From assembly GCA_026982415.1 (NCBI GenBank), contig JALSHE010000073.1, positions 1 through 57,961 on the forward strand: a stretch of DNA of 57,961 nt, read 5' to 3'. The notes beneath the pieces are model-generated. The model did no database searches and was not told the origin of the DNA. It saw nothing but the letters and a program-made list of their open reading frames with translations. This document shows, piece by piece, positions 17,110-25,431 of the stretch. Position 1 is the stretch's first letter. Each line of letters opens with the position of its first letter. Position numbers and translations under genes: made by a program. This DNA comes from Robiginitomaculum sp. Lineage in GTDB: Bacteria; Pseudomonadota; Alphaproteobacteria; Caulobacterales; Maricaulaceae.

Positions 17110-17457
17110 TTACGCAAATAGCGCTTTTTGTTTCTCTATAAATTCGGTAACTTTGCTTTCGGGTAGAGCGCCTGTAAAGGCATCAACGGGCTTGCCGTCT
17201 TTGAAGGCAAACACCGCAGGAATGCCGCGCACGCGCAATTGCCCGGCAATGCCCTGATGCTCATCCGTATTGACCTTGACCAATTTCACCTTGCCGCCCT
17301 GTTCAGCCACAAGCCGTTCCAATATCGGCTTAAGCGTTTTACAAGGCCCGCACCAAGGCGCCCAAAAATCTACCAGCACTGGCACATTCGATGATGGCTC
17401 TACAACGTCGGCAATAAAGTTAGCGTCCGTGCCGTCGACTACATTTTCATTGTCCAT
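17110..17457 (-). CDS. Thioredoxin
   Basis: 115 residues forming a single thioredoxin domain with VDFWAPWCGPCKTLKPIL, the cis-Pro region RVRGIPAVFAFKDG, and a C-terminal helix ESKVTEFIEKQK. It is a cytosolic dithiol-disulfide reductase. It may not be the main trxA, which in many alphaproteobacteria lies elsewhere next to addA or folC. It is the first gene of a minus-strand run of trx, cnoX-like, LON-domain, Trm112 and TonB-like lipoprotein. Confidence 0.9.
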   Translation of the reverse strand: MDNENVVDGTDANFIADVVEPSSNVPVLVDFWAPWCGPCKTLKPILERLVAEQGGKVKLVKVNTDEHQGIAGQLRVRGIPAVFAFKDGKPVDAFTGALPESKVTEFIEKQKALFA

Positions 17458-17532
17458 AAACTTATCCTTTTTCTTCTCTATCCTTTATTCTCTGGCTTCT
17501 AATGTGGGCCGCGCGGAGAAAATTGCAAGCGT

Positions 17533-18030
17533 TCAAATAGCCCCAAAATCCAAAATAACAGGATCGTGACCTGTAGCGGTGGCGAACACTTGCAAATCAC
17601 GGGTAGCAAAGGCGGTGGTTGCGGTGTTTTCAAGCGGGTGAAAATTGACCAAATCATGGGCAAATAAAGCTTTATCCAGCACTAAGCGGACACGATTTTT
17701 TGTGTCATTCATAACCGCGAAAAATGTCACTGACCCCGGCGTTACGCCCAAAACTTCTTCCATTAAGTCCGGCTTACCAAAAGACAACCGCTTACAGCCA
17801 AGCTGTTTATGCAATTGGTTCACCGGGATTTCGGTATCCCCAAGGGCACAAACCAAAAAAAGAGTGCCGGACTTGTCCTTAAGAAACAAGTTTTTCGTAT
17901 GACCGCCCGGCAGGGACGCTTTTATGTCCGCACCTTGTTCTACGGTAAATATGGCCTCGTGTTCATAGGTGGTGAACTCTATACCCAGCTTGTCCAGCAG
18001 ATCAAATAATGGTCGGCGAATATCAGACAT
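17533..18030 (-). CDS. YbaK/ProX-type aminoacyl-tRNA editing protein
   Basis: 165 residues of the YbaK/INS domain. Visible features are YEHEAIFTVEQGADI, GGHTKNLFLKDK with the conserved Lys, SFGKPDLMEEVLGVTPGSVT and FHPLENTATTAF. The C-terminal pattern resembles ProX (PrdX), which hydrolyses Ala-tRNA(Pro) in trans for organisms whose ProRS lacks the editing insert. It is not grouped tightly with its neighbours: 75 bp separate it from the thioredoxin gene. Confidence 0.85.
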   Translation of the reverse strand: MSDIRRPLFDLLDKLGIEFTTYEHEAIFTVEQGADIKASLPGGHTKNLFLKDKSGTLFLVCALGDTEIPVNQLHKQLGCKRLSFGKPDLMEEVLGVTPGSVTFFAVMNDTKNRVRLVLDKALFAHDLVNFHPLENTATTAFATRDLQVFATATGHDPVILDFGAI

Positions 18031-18197
18031 TGTTCAGCATCCTTTTTAGTTCAAATAACTGATAGTCAAAACCAGCGGGGCGGGCAACAAAATATCATAA
18101 AAACGCAAACAAACGCTTGCGCCCTTCCTAAGTTTTTGCCATATACCCCGTCTCGACAGGCTCCGAAGTTTAAACGGGTCTGTCCACACGTCTTTGA

Positions 18198-18272
18198 GCG
18201 GGCGTAGCTCAGTGGTAGAGCACAACCTTGCCAAGGTTGGGGTCGTGAGTTCGAATCTCATCGCCCGCTCCA
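18198..18272 (+). tRNA. tRNA-Gly (GCC)
   Basis: A 75-base cloverleaf. The acceptor arm GCGGGCG/CGCCCGC is perfect, with discriminator T and encoded CCA at 18270-18272. The anticodon stem CAACC/GGTTG holds loop TTGCCAA with anticodon GCC at 18230-18232, and the T arm has the invariant TTCGAAT. A 71-codon open frame across it is fortuitous. Confidence 0.97.
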
Positions 18273-18392
18273 GACATTTTCCTTTATTATCAGTGATTTA
18301 GATGTACTTCAGTTTATGGTTGAAATCAGGTGTTCTGCCCGGGAAGCGCTAATTATGAACCGTTTGGTTCACCAAAAGTTATAATGGTTGGA

Positions 18393-18468
18393 TGGTGGAG
18401 CCTAGGGGAGTCGAACCCCTGACCTCTTCGCTGCCAGCGAAGCGCTCTACCAGCTGAGCTAAGGCCCC
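18393..18468 (-). tRNA. tRNA-Ala (GGC)
   Basis: A 76-base cloverleaf on the minus strand starting GGGGCCTTAGCTCAGCTGG with CCA encoded. The anticodon loop CTGGCAG gives GGC (plus-strand positions 18433-18435). The acceptor arm GGGGCCT/AGGCTCC contains the G3:U70 wobble pair, the identity element for alanyl-tRNA synthetase. Confidence 0.97.
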
Positions 18469-18558
18469 ATTGAACCCCCATTTCACCTTACGGTCGGAGG
18501 TTGGGTAGATGTATGGTTTGCCTGACTTAAAATCAAGCCGTAATCCTAATTTAGTATT

Positions 18559-19059
18559 CTAGTCTTCGTTTTCTTCTTCGCTATCATCGCTATCCTCGTC
18601 ATTGGAAGTTGGTGGCAGAATATCTTGATCTTCGTCGTCATCATCCGCAACACCGTCTTCATCATCGTCATTGGTCGAAAATCCGTCCATGTCCGGCGTA
18701 TCATTCCCTGGGTCATCGTCGCCGTCCTCCCCGCCGGAGCCGCCAAAACTGGCATCGCCGTCTAGTTCCAGCTCTTTGGCTGCCGCCTCGTCTTGGTCAA
18801 TGTCTTCTTCGTCAATGTCTTCTTCGTCTATATCTTCTATATCAACCTCGTCGTCTTCAACATCTCCATCGTCTTTTTTAGGGCTTTCTTTCGCAGGCTT
18901 TGTCGCAGCGACCGCAACGGCGACAATTTCTGCCGGGTCAAAGCTGGCTGCACAATAGGGGCAGACCGCAGGACGTTTGGTTAGGTCATAAAATTTCTTT
19001 TCGCACTCGGGGCAGAGTTGTTTTTCGCCCAAATCCGGTTTTGCATTCTTTTTTGCCAC
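18559..19059 (-). CDS. FYDLN-type (TIGR02300) acidic zinc-ribbon protein
   Basis: 166 residues. The N-terminus has KPDLGEKQLCPECEKKFYDL and VCPYCAASFDP, two CxxC pairs likely to bind zinc, with the FYDL(N) signature of this alphaproteobacterial family. From about residue 65 on it is almost purely acidic low-complexity sequence (Asp/Glu with Ile, Ser and Gly), including tandem EDIDEEDIDEEDID. The function is unknown; the acidic tail suggests binding to basic partners. The usual neighbours aroA-cmk-rpsA diverge from it. An inverted repeat TTCAAGT/ACTTGAA (19084-19108) lies 25-49 bp upstream of its start. Confidence 0.88.
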   Translation of the reverse strand: MAKKNAKPDLGEKQLCPECEKKFYDLTKRPAVCPYCAASFDPAEIVAVAVAATKPAKESPKKDDGDVEDDEVDIEDIDEEDIDEEDIDQDEAAAKELELDGDASFGGSGGEDGDDDPGNDTPDMDGFSTNDDDEDGVADDDDEDQDILPPTSNDEDSDDSEEENED

Positions 19060-19122
19060 GTTAACGTCCTGTATTAATATTTATTCAAGTCTATAATCGA
19101 CACTTGAACTATTACCTGACGG

Positions 19123-19150
19123 TTGTACATAGTTCACTTCGCCGTATAAG
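19123..19150 (+). promoter_or_regulatory. Candidate sigma-70-type promoter for aroA-cmk
   Basis: TTGTAC (19123-19128) and TATAAG (19145-19150) are separated by 16 bp, about 65 bp before the aroA ATG. The match is reasonable but was found by eye. Confidence 0.4.
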
Positions 19151-19215
19151 CGCTTGATTAGCGTTTGTATTTTGCAAGTCAACTGGTATTGCCCAAAATA
19201 ACTTAAAACAAACAC

Positions 19216-20535
19216 ATGAACGCATCAGCTAAATCCAAAAAACCAAACACGCCCCTAAGCGGACGGGTACAGACACCTGGCGATAAGTCAATTTCCCATA
19301 GGGCTTTGATATTGGGGGCACTCGCCGAAGGCACTACAGAAATCACCGGGCTATTAGAGGGCGACGATATTTTGCGAACGGCAGATGCTATGCGGGCATT
19401 TGGTGCGAAGGTGAAGCGGCTAGGAGACGGGCGCTGGCAAGTGACCGGACGCGGGGAGCGAGGTTGGCGCACACCAAAAACGCCTGTAGATTTTGGCAAT
19501 GCGGGTACGGGTGCAAGGCTAATTATGGGCGCAGCAGCCGGATATAATATTAAAGTTTCCTATACAGGTGATGCCAGCCTATCTTCCAGACCCATGGGGC
19601 GGGTTCTCACGCCTCTGCGCGACATGGGGGCTGAATTTGACACCAAGACTGACAAATTACCGCTTGCGCAGACAAAGGGCGGCAAGCTTGTTGCTATAAG
19701 TTACACCCCGCCCCATGCTTCTGCGCAGGTCAAATCCGCAGTCTTGCTCGCCGGGCTTAATACTGAGGGCACAACAGAACTCCACGAGCGCAGCCTGACT
19801 CGCGATCATACGGAAAATATGCTGAAAGCATTCGGAGTTAACATTGTCCGCAAGCCAAGAGAGCAAGGCCAGATCATTACCATTGATGGTCCCGTAGCGT
19901 TAAAGGCGACCAAGGTCAAAGTGCCGGGCGACCCGTCTTCGGCAGCCTTTCTTATTGCGGCGGCTCTGATGGTTCCCGGCTCGGATATAATTGTTAAAAA
20001 CGTAATGATGAATGATGCGCGCTCTGGCCTATTTGAAGTATTAAACGAAATGGGCGCATTCTTACGGGCTGATAATTACCGCCGTTCGGGTGGGGAAACC
20101 ATAGCCGATTTACACGTTAAACATTCCAAGCTTCGCGGAATTACCGTTATGTCTGATCGGGTACCGTCCATGGTCGACGAATATCCTGTGTTAGCGGTCA
20201 TTGCCGCCACAGCGCGCGGCACAACGGTGATGCGCGGTCTCGGAGAATTGCGCGTTAAGGAAAGCGACCGATTAATCGGCACCCAAAAAATGTTGCGCGC
20301 CAACGGTGTTGACGCCACAATAGACGGCGATACCCTGTCCGTCACGGGCGGCCATATACCTGGCGGCGCCAAGGTAAAAACCCACCACGATCATCGTATG
20401 GCCATGAGCGCGCTTATCCTCGGCCTCGCCAGTGAAAAACCTGTCCGCATTGATGACGCCAGCATGATCGCCACAAGCTTTCCACGGTTTTTTGACCTGA
20501 TGGCCGAAATTGGTGCCCCCTTAGACATATCATGA
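19216..20535 (+). CDS. aroA: 5-enolpyruvylshikimate-3-phosphate synthase, class II type
   Basis: 439 residues. It is close to the class II (Agrobacterium CP4-like) branch by GDKSISHRALILGALAEG, GLLEGDD, SYTGDASLSSRPMGRVL, SAQVKSAVLLAGLNTEG, VPGDPSSAAFL, ELRVKESDRL and DHRMAMSALILG. It condenses shikimate-3-phosphate with PEP in aromatic amino acid synthesis. The active-site loop reads NAGTGAR: Gly stands where CP4 has the bulkier Ala (NAATG) linked to glyphosate tolerance. The ATG lacks an obvious Shine-Dalgarno sequence. The stop overlaps the cmk start by ATGA. Confidence 0.96.
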   Translation: MNASAKSKKPNTPLSGRVQTPGDKSISHRALILGALAEGTTEITGLLEGDDILRTADAMRAFGAKVKRLGDGRWQVTGRGERGWRTPKTPVDFGNAGTGARLIMGAAAGYNIKVSYTGDASLSSRPMGRVLTPLRDMGAEFDTKTDKLPLAQTKGGKLVAISYTPPHASAQVKSAVLLAGLNTEGTTELHERSLTRDHTENMLKAFGVNIVRKPREQGQIITIDGPVALKATKVKVPGDPSSAAFLIAAALMVPGSDIIVKNVMMNDARSGLFEVLNEMGAFLRADNYRRSGGETIADLHVKHSKLRGITVMSDRVPSMVDEYPVLAVIAATARGTTVMRGLGELRVKESDRLIGTQKMLRANGVDATIDGDTLSVTGGHIPGGAKVKTHHDHRMAMSALILGLASEKPVRIDDASMIATSFPRFFDLMAEIGAPLDIS

Positions 20536-21179
20536 GTAAAGTCATTGCAATAGACGGTACATTCGCGTCAGGCAAAGGCACGCTGGCAAAGAGGCTGGCG
20601 ACATATTTTGGCTATGCCTATCTTGACACGGGAAAATTATACAGAGCCGTCGGCGCTCGCGCTTTAGAAGCTAAGGCCAATTTTGATGATACCAAAACAT
20701 TGGCTAAATTGGCGACAATAATAATACCCAAAGAGCTGGACAATCCGGTGCTTAAAAGCGGAGCCGTCGGAGCCGCAGCTTCCAAAGTTGCCGTTCACGC
20801 AGAAGTCCGCGCTGCACTCTATAATTTCCAGAGAAATTTTGCGGCGCATCCCGGCAAGGGCTTTATGGGCGCGGTACTGGACGGCCGCGATATTGGCACT
20901 ATTATCTGTCCGGATGCAGATGTAAAATTATATATAGACGCCAAGCCGGAAGTCCGGGCTGAACGTCGTTATAAGGAACTTTTGTCCTACGGGGAGAACA
21001 TTACTTTAGCGAACGTGGCTGCTGATTTGAAAGAACGCGACCACCGCGACCAAAACCGTACAGAGGCACCTCTCAAGCCTGCTGTAAATGCGCACTTGCT
21101 TGATACGACAAACTTGTCTATAGACGCGGCGTTCGAGCGAGCAAAGACATTGGCAGAGGCCATTTTGTCGCAAAAATAA
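20532..21179 (+). CDS. cmk: Cytidylate kinase
   Basis: 215 residues beginning with a P-loop, IAIDGTFASGKGTLAKRLA, then the CMP-binding YLDTGKLYRAV segment, LDGRDIGTIICPDADVKLYI, and the lid RDHRDQNRTEAPLKPA with conserved Arg and Asp. It phosphorylates CMP and dCMP. The start overlaps the aroA stop by 4 bp, the common aroA-cmk arrangement. rpsA follows after 94 bp with a hairpin in between. Confidence 0.95.
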   Translation: MSKVIAIDGTFASGKGTLAKRLATYFGYAYLDTGKLYRAVGARALEAKANFDDTKTLAKLATIIIPKELDNPVLKSGAVGAAASKVAVHAEVRAALYNFQRNFAAHPGKGFMGAVLDGRDIGTIICPDADVKLYIDAKPEVRAERRYKELLSYGENITLANVAADLKERDHRDQNRTEAPLKPAVNAHLLDTTNLSIDAAFERAKTLAEAILSQK

Positions 21180-21199
21180 GCTTTTTGAACATTTGTAAC

Positions 21200-21216
21200 G
21201 CCCAGATTGGCTGGGC
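21200..21216 (+). promoter_or_regulatory. Short hairpin in the rpsA leader
   Basis: GCCCAG-ATTGG-CTGGGC forms a 6-bp stem between cmk and rpsA, with no T run after it. The rpsA ATG at 21274 has no clear Shine-Dalgarno sequence. In E. coli, rpsA has a structured leader without a strong SD and is autoregulated by S1, so a similar role is possible but not shown. Confidence 0.35.
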
Positions 21217-21273
21217 TAGACCGTTGGTAGCGAAAAAATTCCACCGATTGGCACAAACTATATTGAGAATATT

Positions 21274-22989
21274 ATGAGCACAGCTCAAGAATCCCTAAAT
21301 CCGACAACAGATGATTTCGCAGCCATGTTAGAGGCCTCCCTAGAGACCAATAATATGAAAGAAGGCGGCGTTGTAACTGGTACAATTACCGGCGTTGAAA
21401 AAGACATTGTTATTGTCGATATTGGCCTGAAAACAGAAGGCCGCATTCCCCTACGTGAATTTTACGAACCCGGTAACGACGACGTTGTTAAAGTTGGCGA
21501 CAAAGTTGAAATCTTCCTTGAGCGCATCGAAAACGCCCTTGGCGACGCCGTACTTTCTCGCGACAAAGCGCGGCGCGAAGAGGCTTGGATCAAGCTGGTC
21601 AAAGAGTGCGAGGCTAAAAACCCTGTTAAGGGCGCTATTGTTGGCCGCGTTAAAGGCGGCTTTACGGTTGATCTCGGCGGCGTCAATGCATTCTTGCCAG
21701 GCTCTCAAGTTGATATCCGCCCTGTGCGCGACATCACGCCGCTCATGAACGAAGTTCAGCCTTTCATGATTTTGAAAATGGATCGCCCACGCAACAATAT
21801 CGTTGTTTCGCGCCGCGCCATCCTTGAAGAAAGCCGCGCCGAACAACGCGCCGAACTTATCGAGAACCTCAAAGAGGGCGAAGAGCGCGAGGGTATTGTC
21901 AAGAACATCACCGATTACGGTGCGTTTGTTGATCTCGGCGGCATAGACGGCCTGTTGCATGTCACAGACATGTCATGGAGCCGTATCAGCCACCCAAGTC
22001 AGATATTAAGTGTTGGCGATACGATCAAGGTTAAACTTATCCGTATCAATCCAGAAACCCAGCGCATAAGCCTTGGTATCAAGCAGTTGAGCGAAGACCC
22101 GTGGATGTCCGCAGTGTCGCGTTATCCTGAAGGCACAAAGCTCACGGGCAAGATCTCCAACATCGCTGATTACGGCGCATTTGTAGAGCTGGAAGACGGC
22201 GTTGAAGGCCTTGTCCATGTTTCCGAAATGAGCTGGACCAAGAAAAACATCCATCCAGGTAAAATCGTCTCAACCTCGCAGGAAGTCGAAGTGGTTGTGC
22301 TTGAAGTTGACCAGGAAAAACGCCGCATCTCTCTCGGCATGAAACAACTGCTTGGCAATCCTTGGGATAGCTTCTCTGAGCGCTACCCTGTTGGCACAGT
22401 CATCAACGGTGAAGTTCGTTCTATCACAGAGTTCGGCCTGTTTATTGGCCTGGACAACGAGATTGACGGCATGGCACATTTGTCTGATTTATCTTGGGAT
22501 CAATCCGGTGAGGATGCTTTGGCGACATACTCCAAAGGGGATATGGTCGAGGCAAAAATTCTCGAAGTTGATATTGACAAAGAACGCATCAGCCTTGGTA
22601 TCAAACAACTCACCAAAGACACAGGTACTGGCCCTGGCGGCAAATCTTCTGCATCTAAAGGCAAAACCGTTACTTGTACCGTGACCGAAGTAAACCGTGG
22701 CGGCATCGAAGTCTTGTTCGGCGAAGAAGGCGCAGAGACCAAAGCCTTTATTCGCAAGAACGATCTATCCCGCGAGCATTCTGAGCAACGCCCGGAACGC
22801 TTTGCAGTCGGTGATAAAGTCGACGCACGGGTGATCAGAACCGATAAGCGTACAGGTCAAGTTACCCTGTCGATCAAAGCTTTGGAAATTGCAACCGAGA
22901 AAGAAGCCGTTGCACAATACGGTTCTTCCGATTCTGGTGCATCACTTGGCGACATCCTTGGTGCGGCTATGAAAGATCCGAAAGACTAG
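21274..22989 (+). CDS. rpsA: 30S ribosomal protein S1
   Basis: 571 residues with six S1/OB repeats. The most typical are the third and fourth, with TDYGAFVDLGGIDGLLHVTDMS and VEGLVHVSEMSWTKK. The later repeats include TEFGLFIGLDNEIDG and a last one ending TLSIKALEI. S1 binds mRNA and promotes initiation on the 30S subunit. It comes after aroA-cmk, as in many proteobacteria, and a strong terminator follows 23 bp after its stop. The codon choice appears more biased than in the neighbours, as expected for a highly expressed gene. Confidence 0.97.
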   Translation: MSTAQESLNPTTDDFAAMLEASLETNNMKEGGVVTGTITGVEKDIVIVDIGLKTEGRIPLREFYEPGNDDVVKVGDKVEIFLERIENALGDAVLSRDKARREEAWIKLVKECEAKNPVKGAIVGRVKGGFTVDLGGVNAFLPGSQVDIRPVRDITPLMNEVQPFMILKMDRPRNNIVVSRRAILEESRAEQRAELIENLKEGEEREGIVKNITDYGAFVDLGGIDGLLHVTDMSWSRISHPSQILSVGDTIKVKLIRINPETQRISLGIKQLSEDPWMSAVSRYPEGTKLTGKISNIADYGAFVELEDGVEGLVHVSEMSWTKKNIHPGKIVSTSQEVEVVVLEVDQEKRRISLGMKQLLGNPWDSFSERYPVGTVINGEVRSITEFGLFIGLDNEIDGMAHLSDLSWDQSGEDALATYSKGDMVEAKILEVDIDKERISLGIKQLTKDTGTGPGGKSSASKGKTVTCTVTEVNRGGIEVLFGEEGAETKAFIRKNDLSREHSEQRPERFAVGDKVDARVIRTDKRTGQVTLSIKALEIATEKEAVAQYGSSDSGASLGDILGAAMKDPKD

Positions 22990-23012
22990 TTTCTTTTAGA
23001 CATTTAAAATAT

Positions 23013-23046
23013 AAAACCCGCACTTGTACCCAAGTGCGGGTTTTTT
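23013..23046 (+). terminator. Rho-independent terminator after rpsA
   Basis: AACCCGCACTTG (ends 23026), loop TACC, then CAAGTGCGGG (23031-23040) and six T (23041-23046). It is a perfect 11-bp stem plus a U-tract. The A-rich 5' arm would also allow weaker termination on the other strand. Confidence 0.93.
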
Positions 23047-23137
23047 CATATGTGGACTAGATTTTTTACCGTACCTGTTTTAGAAACAATTTCGTTATAA
23101 GTTAACAGAACTTGTTTAAGGGTAATCAAAGGACAAT

Positions 23138-24127
23138 ATGGCTGATTTTTGGAATGACATTCCGTTCTTTTGGGGCTTTGTAGTTATGGTTGGCTTGGCG
23201 GCATTAATTGGTCTGCGGGCATGGTTATTGTACAAAAACCTTGAGCGTGAAGCTGAGCAGGAATGGGATTATCAGGTTTCTGAAAACATGCAGGACTTGC
23301 GCCTGAACAAAGCCGCTTTTGTGCGCGCATACACAAAGATCAATGCGCCGCGCGGCTGGAAATTGACGGCACTGGCGCTCACGACACTTATCGCTTTATC
23401 CATACCTGCTTTCGCACTTATCCAGTTTTTGCTCTATAGGGTGTGGCGCGACAATCTCAACGAAGTGTCTAAAATGCCGCAATTTCGCGGGCGGTTGGAA
23501 GTGTTATCTGACCCGGTTCTGGTCTGGCAGTTTAGTATTTTTATGTCGGTTATTGCATTTGGCGTTATTGTGGTTGGGCTGTTCGTGCGCCAATATTACA
23601 AAGGCGCACCGGGCTTGATGCGCGACGCACTTATCTTTGAGCGCGGCGGGTTTAAGCCCGAGGCAAAATTGACAGTAGGGCCTAATCCTGCACATTTTTC
23701 CGCCCATGACTTCTCTACAAAGGATGTTCCGGGTCGCGCTGCTCTTGCTGATATTTTTGAAAATGCCCTCGGTTTAAACAAGCGAACAGAAAAAAATTGG
23801 CAGAGCAGCGGTCATGACTGCGATATTTATTCGGCAGGTACGGACATGCAAATTTATGTTCATGTTGAAAACGGCGCAGACGAGTGCGCACAAGCTTCCT
23901 TTACCGAAGTCTCCCACCCCTTTTTCTTCGCCGGAGAATTTGCTCGCCACGACGACAAGCCGTTTCTTTATACGCTCATTTTTTTAGCGCCCAATGCTTA
24001 TGATTCTTTTGAAAAAATCAAGGTGACGGGTATAGAAATGGACAAAGCTTCCGCCACAAAAACCAGCCGTCACTGTGATTTCACCAGTGGCAGTATGGAA
24101 GTTTTCATTTACGACGAACGCTGGTAA
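23138..24127 (+). CDS. Membrane protein of unknown function
   Basis: 329 residues; I do not recognise the family. It has three hydrophobic helices, at about residues 10-28 (WGFVVMVGLAALIGL), 70-98 (LTALALTTLIALSIPAFAL) and 128-152 (FSIFMSVIAFGVIVVGLFV). A hydrophilic, probably cytoplasmic or periplasmic C-terminal domain of about 175 residues follows, containing HDCDIYSAGTDMQIYVHVENG and SHPFFFAGEFARHDDKPF. No catalytic motif stands out. It has its own transcription unit after the rpsA terminator and ends 2 bp before the convergent nth gene. Confidence 0.75.
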   Translation: MADFWNDIPFFWGFVVMVGLAALIGLRAWLLYKNLEREAEQEWDYQVSENMQDLRLNKAAFVRAYTKINAPRGWKLTALALTTLIALSIPAFALIQFLLYRVWRDNLNEVSKMPQFRGRLEVLSDPVLVWQFSIFMSVIAFGVIVVGLFVRQYYKGAPGLMRDALIFERGGFKPEAKLTVGPNPAHFSAHDFSTKDVPGRAALADIFENALGLNKRTEKNWQSSGHDCDIYSAGTDMQIYVHVENGADECAQASFTEVSHPFFFAGEFARHDDKPFLYTLIFLAPNAYDSFEKIKVTGIEMDKASATKTSRHCDFTSGSMEVFIYDERW

Positions 24128-24129
24128 GC

Positions 24130-24816
24130 CTAATTTGCGGCTTTGGTTTTATCTTTAAACTTGCAAATATTCGAAACTACACAATTAAAACACATGGGCG
24201 TGCGGGCTTTGCAGGTGTAGCGCCCGTGCAAGATGAGCCAGTGATGAGCGTGGACGGCGTATTGCTCAGGAATGACCTTCAGTAAATTCAATTCAACCTC
24301 CAGCGGGTTTTTACCTGGTGCCATACCAGTGCGGTTACCGACCCTGAATATATGGGTGTCCACCGCCATGGTCGGTTGACCAAAGGCGACATTGAGCACA
24401 ACATTGGCCGTCTTGCGACCAACGCCAGGTAAGCTCTCCAAGTCTGGGCGGTTGTCCGGCACTTGGCTACCGAACACATCCACCAGTCTTTGCGAAAGCC
24501 CGATGACGTTTTTGGCTTTGGTTTTATATAGCCCGATGGTTTTGATATAATCCCGCAAGCGGTCTTCGCCAATAGCCAGCATTTGCTCCGGCGTGTCAGC
24601 CACTGCGAACAAAGCCTTGGTGGCTTTATTAACCCCAACATCAGTTGCCTGCGCCGATAAAGCCACCGCAACAACCAATGTATACGCATTGTGATAATTA
24701 AGTTCGGTTTCTGGCTCCGGATCCATTTTTTGCCACAGAGCAAACATATCGGCTATTTTAGCGCGGGTTAATTTTGGCCGTGGAAGCTTCTTTTTGGATA
24801 ATTTCTTCTTGGCCAT
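24130..24816 (-). CDS. nth: Endonuclease III
   Basis: 228 residues. It has the helix-hairpin-helix SLPGVGRKTANVVLN, the lysine in LSAQATDVGVNKATKALF, the catalytic Asp in MAVDTHIFRVGNR, and the [4Fe-4S] ligands spaced Cys-x6-Cys-x2-Cys-x5-Cys (CKARTPMCFNCVVSNIC). It is a bifunctional glycosylase/AP lyase for oxidised pyrimidines. The N-terminus carries a short Lys-rich extension (KKKLSKKKLPRPKLTR). The start overlaps the stop of the FMN reductase gene (TAATG). Confidence 0.95.
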   Translation of the reverse strand: MAKKKLSKKKLPRPKLTRAKIADMFALWQKMDPEPETELNYHNAYTLVVAVALSAQATDVGVNKATKALFAVADTPEQMLAIGEDRLRDYIKTIGLYKTKAKNVIGLSQRLVDVFGSQVPDNRPDLESLPGVGRKTANVVLNVAFGQPTMAVDTHIFRVGNRTGMAPGKNPLEVELNLLKVIPEQYAVHAHHWLILHGRYTCKARTPMCFNCVVSNICKFKDKTKAAN

Positions 24817-25373
24817 TATTTATGTCTTATAGCGGCTAACATTTGCGCCGCCAGTTTTTCTGCACGCGACAGAGCGCCCGCATCAGCCAAATACCCCGCA
24901 CCGTCAAATGCTGTGCCGTACTGCCCGACACCCAATTGTGTAGGCACGACCTGTGCACCGAGCCTGTTTAAAATAAAGTGTAATTGCCGTAGCGCCATAA
25001 TGCCCGACAACGGCCCTGGCGTGGCTGATCCAATGCCGTAAACGGGGCCTGAGAACTGGCTAAGCTCAACCCTAGTTGTCCAATCAATCGTGTTTTTCAG
25101 CAAAGGCGGCATGCAGCCATTATATTCCGGCGTTGCAATAAACACACCGTCGCACGCCGACAAATCCGCGATCAATTTGTTCGCCGTGTCTGGTACGCCG
25201 TTCTCCTCTTCGTAATCGCCATTATAAATCGGCATGTCATAATCACCTAAATCCATGACATTTACTTCAGCACCCACGTCCTTAAAAACATGAACCATGG
25301 CCACAACCAATTTGCGGTTCATAGAGGCCTTGCGGGTACTGCCTGATAAAAGGCCAATGATAGGTTTGGGCAT
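24816..25373 (-). CDS. NADPH-dependent FMN reductase-like flavoprotein
   Basis: 185 residues of flavodoxin-like fold. The FMN phosphate loop is LLSGSTRKASMNRKL and the second flavin contact is FIATPEYNGCMPPLLKNTIDW with the usual ATPEYN. GSATPGPLSGIMALRQL is also conserved. These proteins reduce FMN, quinones, azo dyes or metal oxyanions; the substrate cannot be told. It is coupled to nth by a 1-bp overlap. Confidence 0.87.
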   Translation of the reverse strand: MPKPIIGLLSGSTRKASMNRKLVVAMVHVFKDVGAEVNVMDLGDYDMPIYNGDYEEENGVPDTANKLIADLSACDGVFIATPEYNGCMPPLLKNTIDWTTRVELSQFSGPVYGIGSATPGPLSGIMALRQLHFILNRLGAQVVPTQLGVGQYGTAFDGAGYLADAGALSRAEKLAAQMLAAIRHK

Positions 25374-25431
25374 AATGCCTCCAGAAAATTTAATATATAA
25401 ACGAGAGTACCGGATTGACTAAAAAGGTATA

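Noticed and set aside
18046-18261. A small minus-strand protein
   Set aside because: It runs antisense across the tRNA-Gly gene and has no ribosome binding site or similarity.
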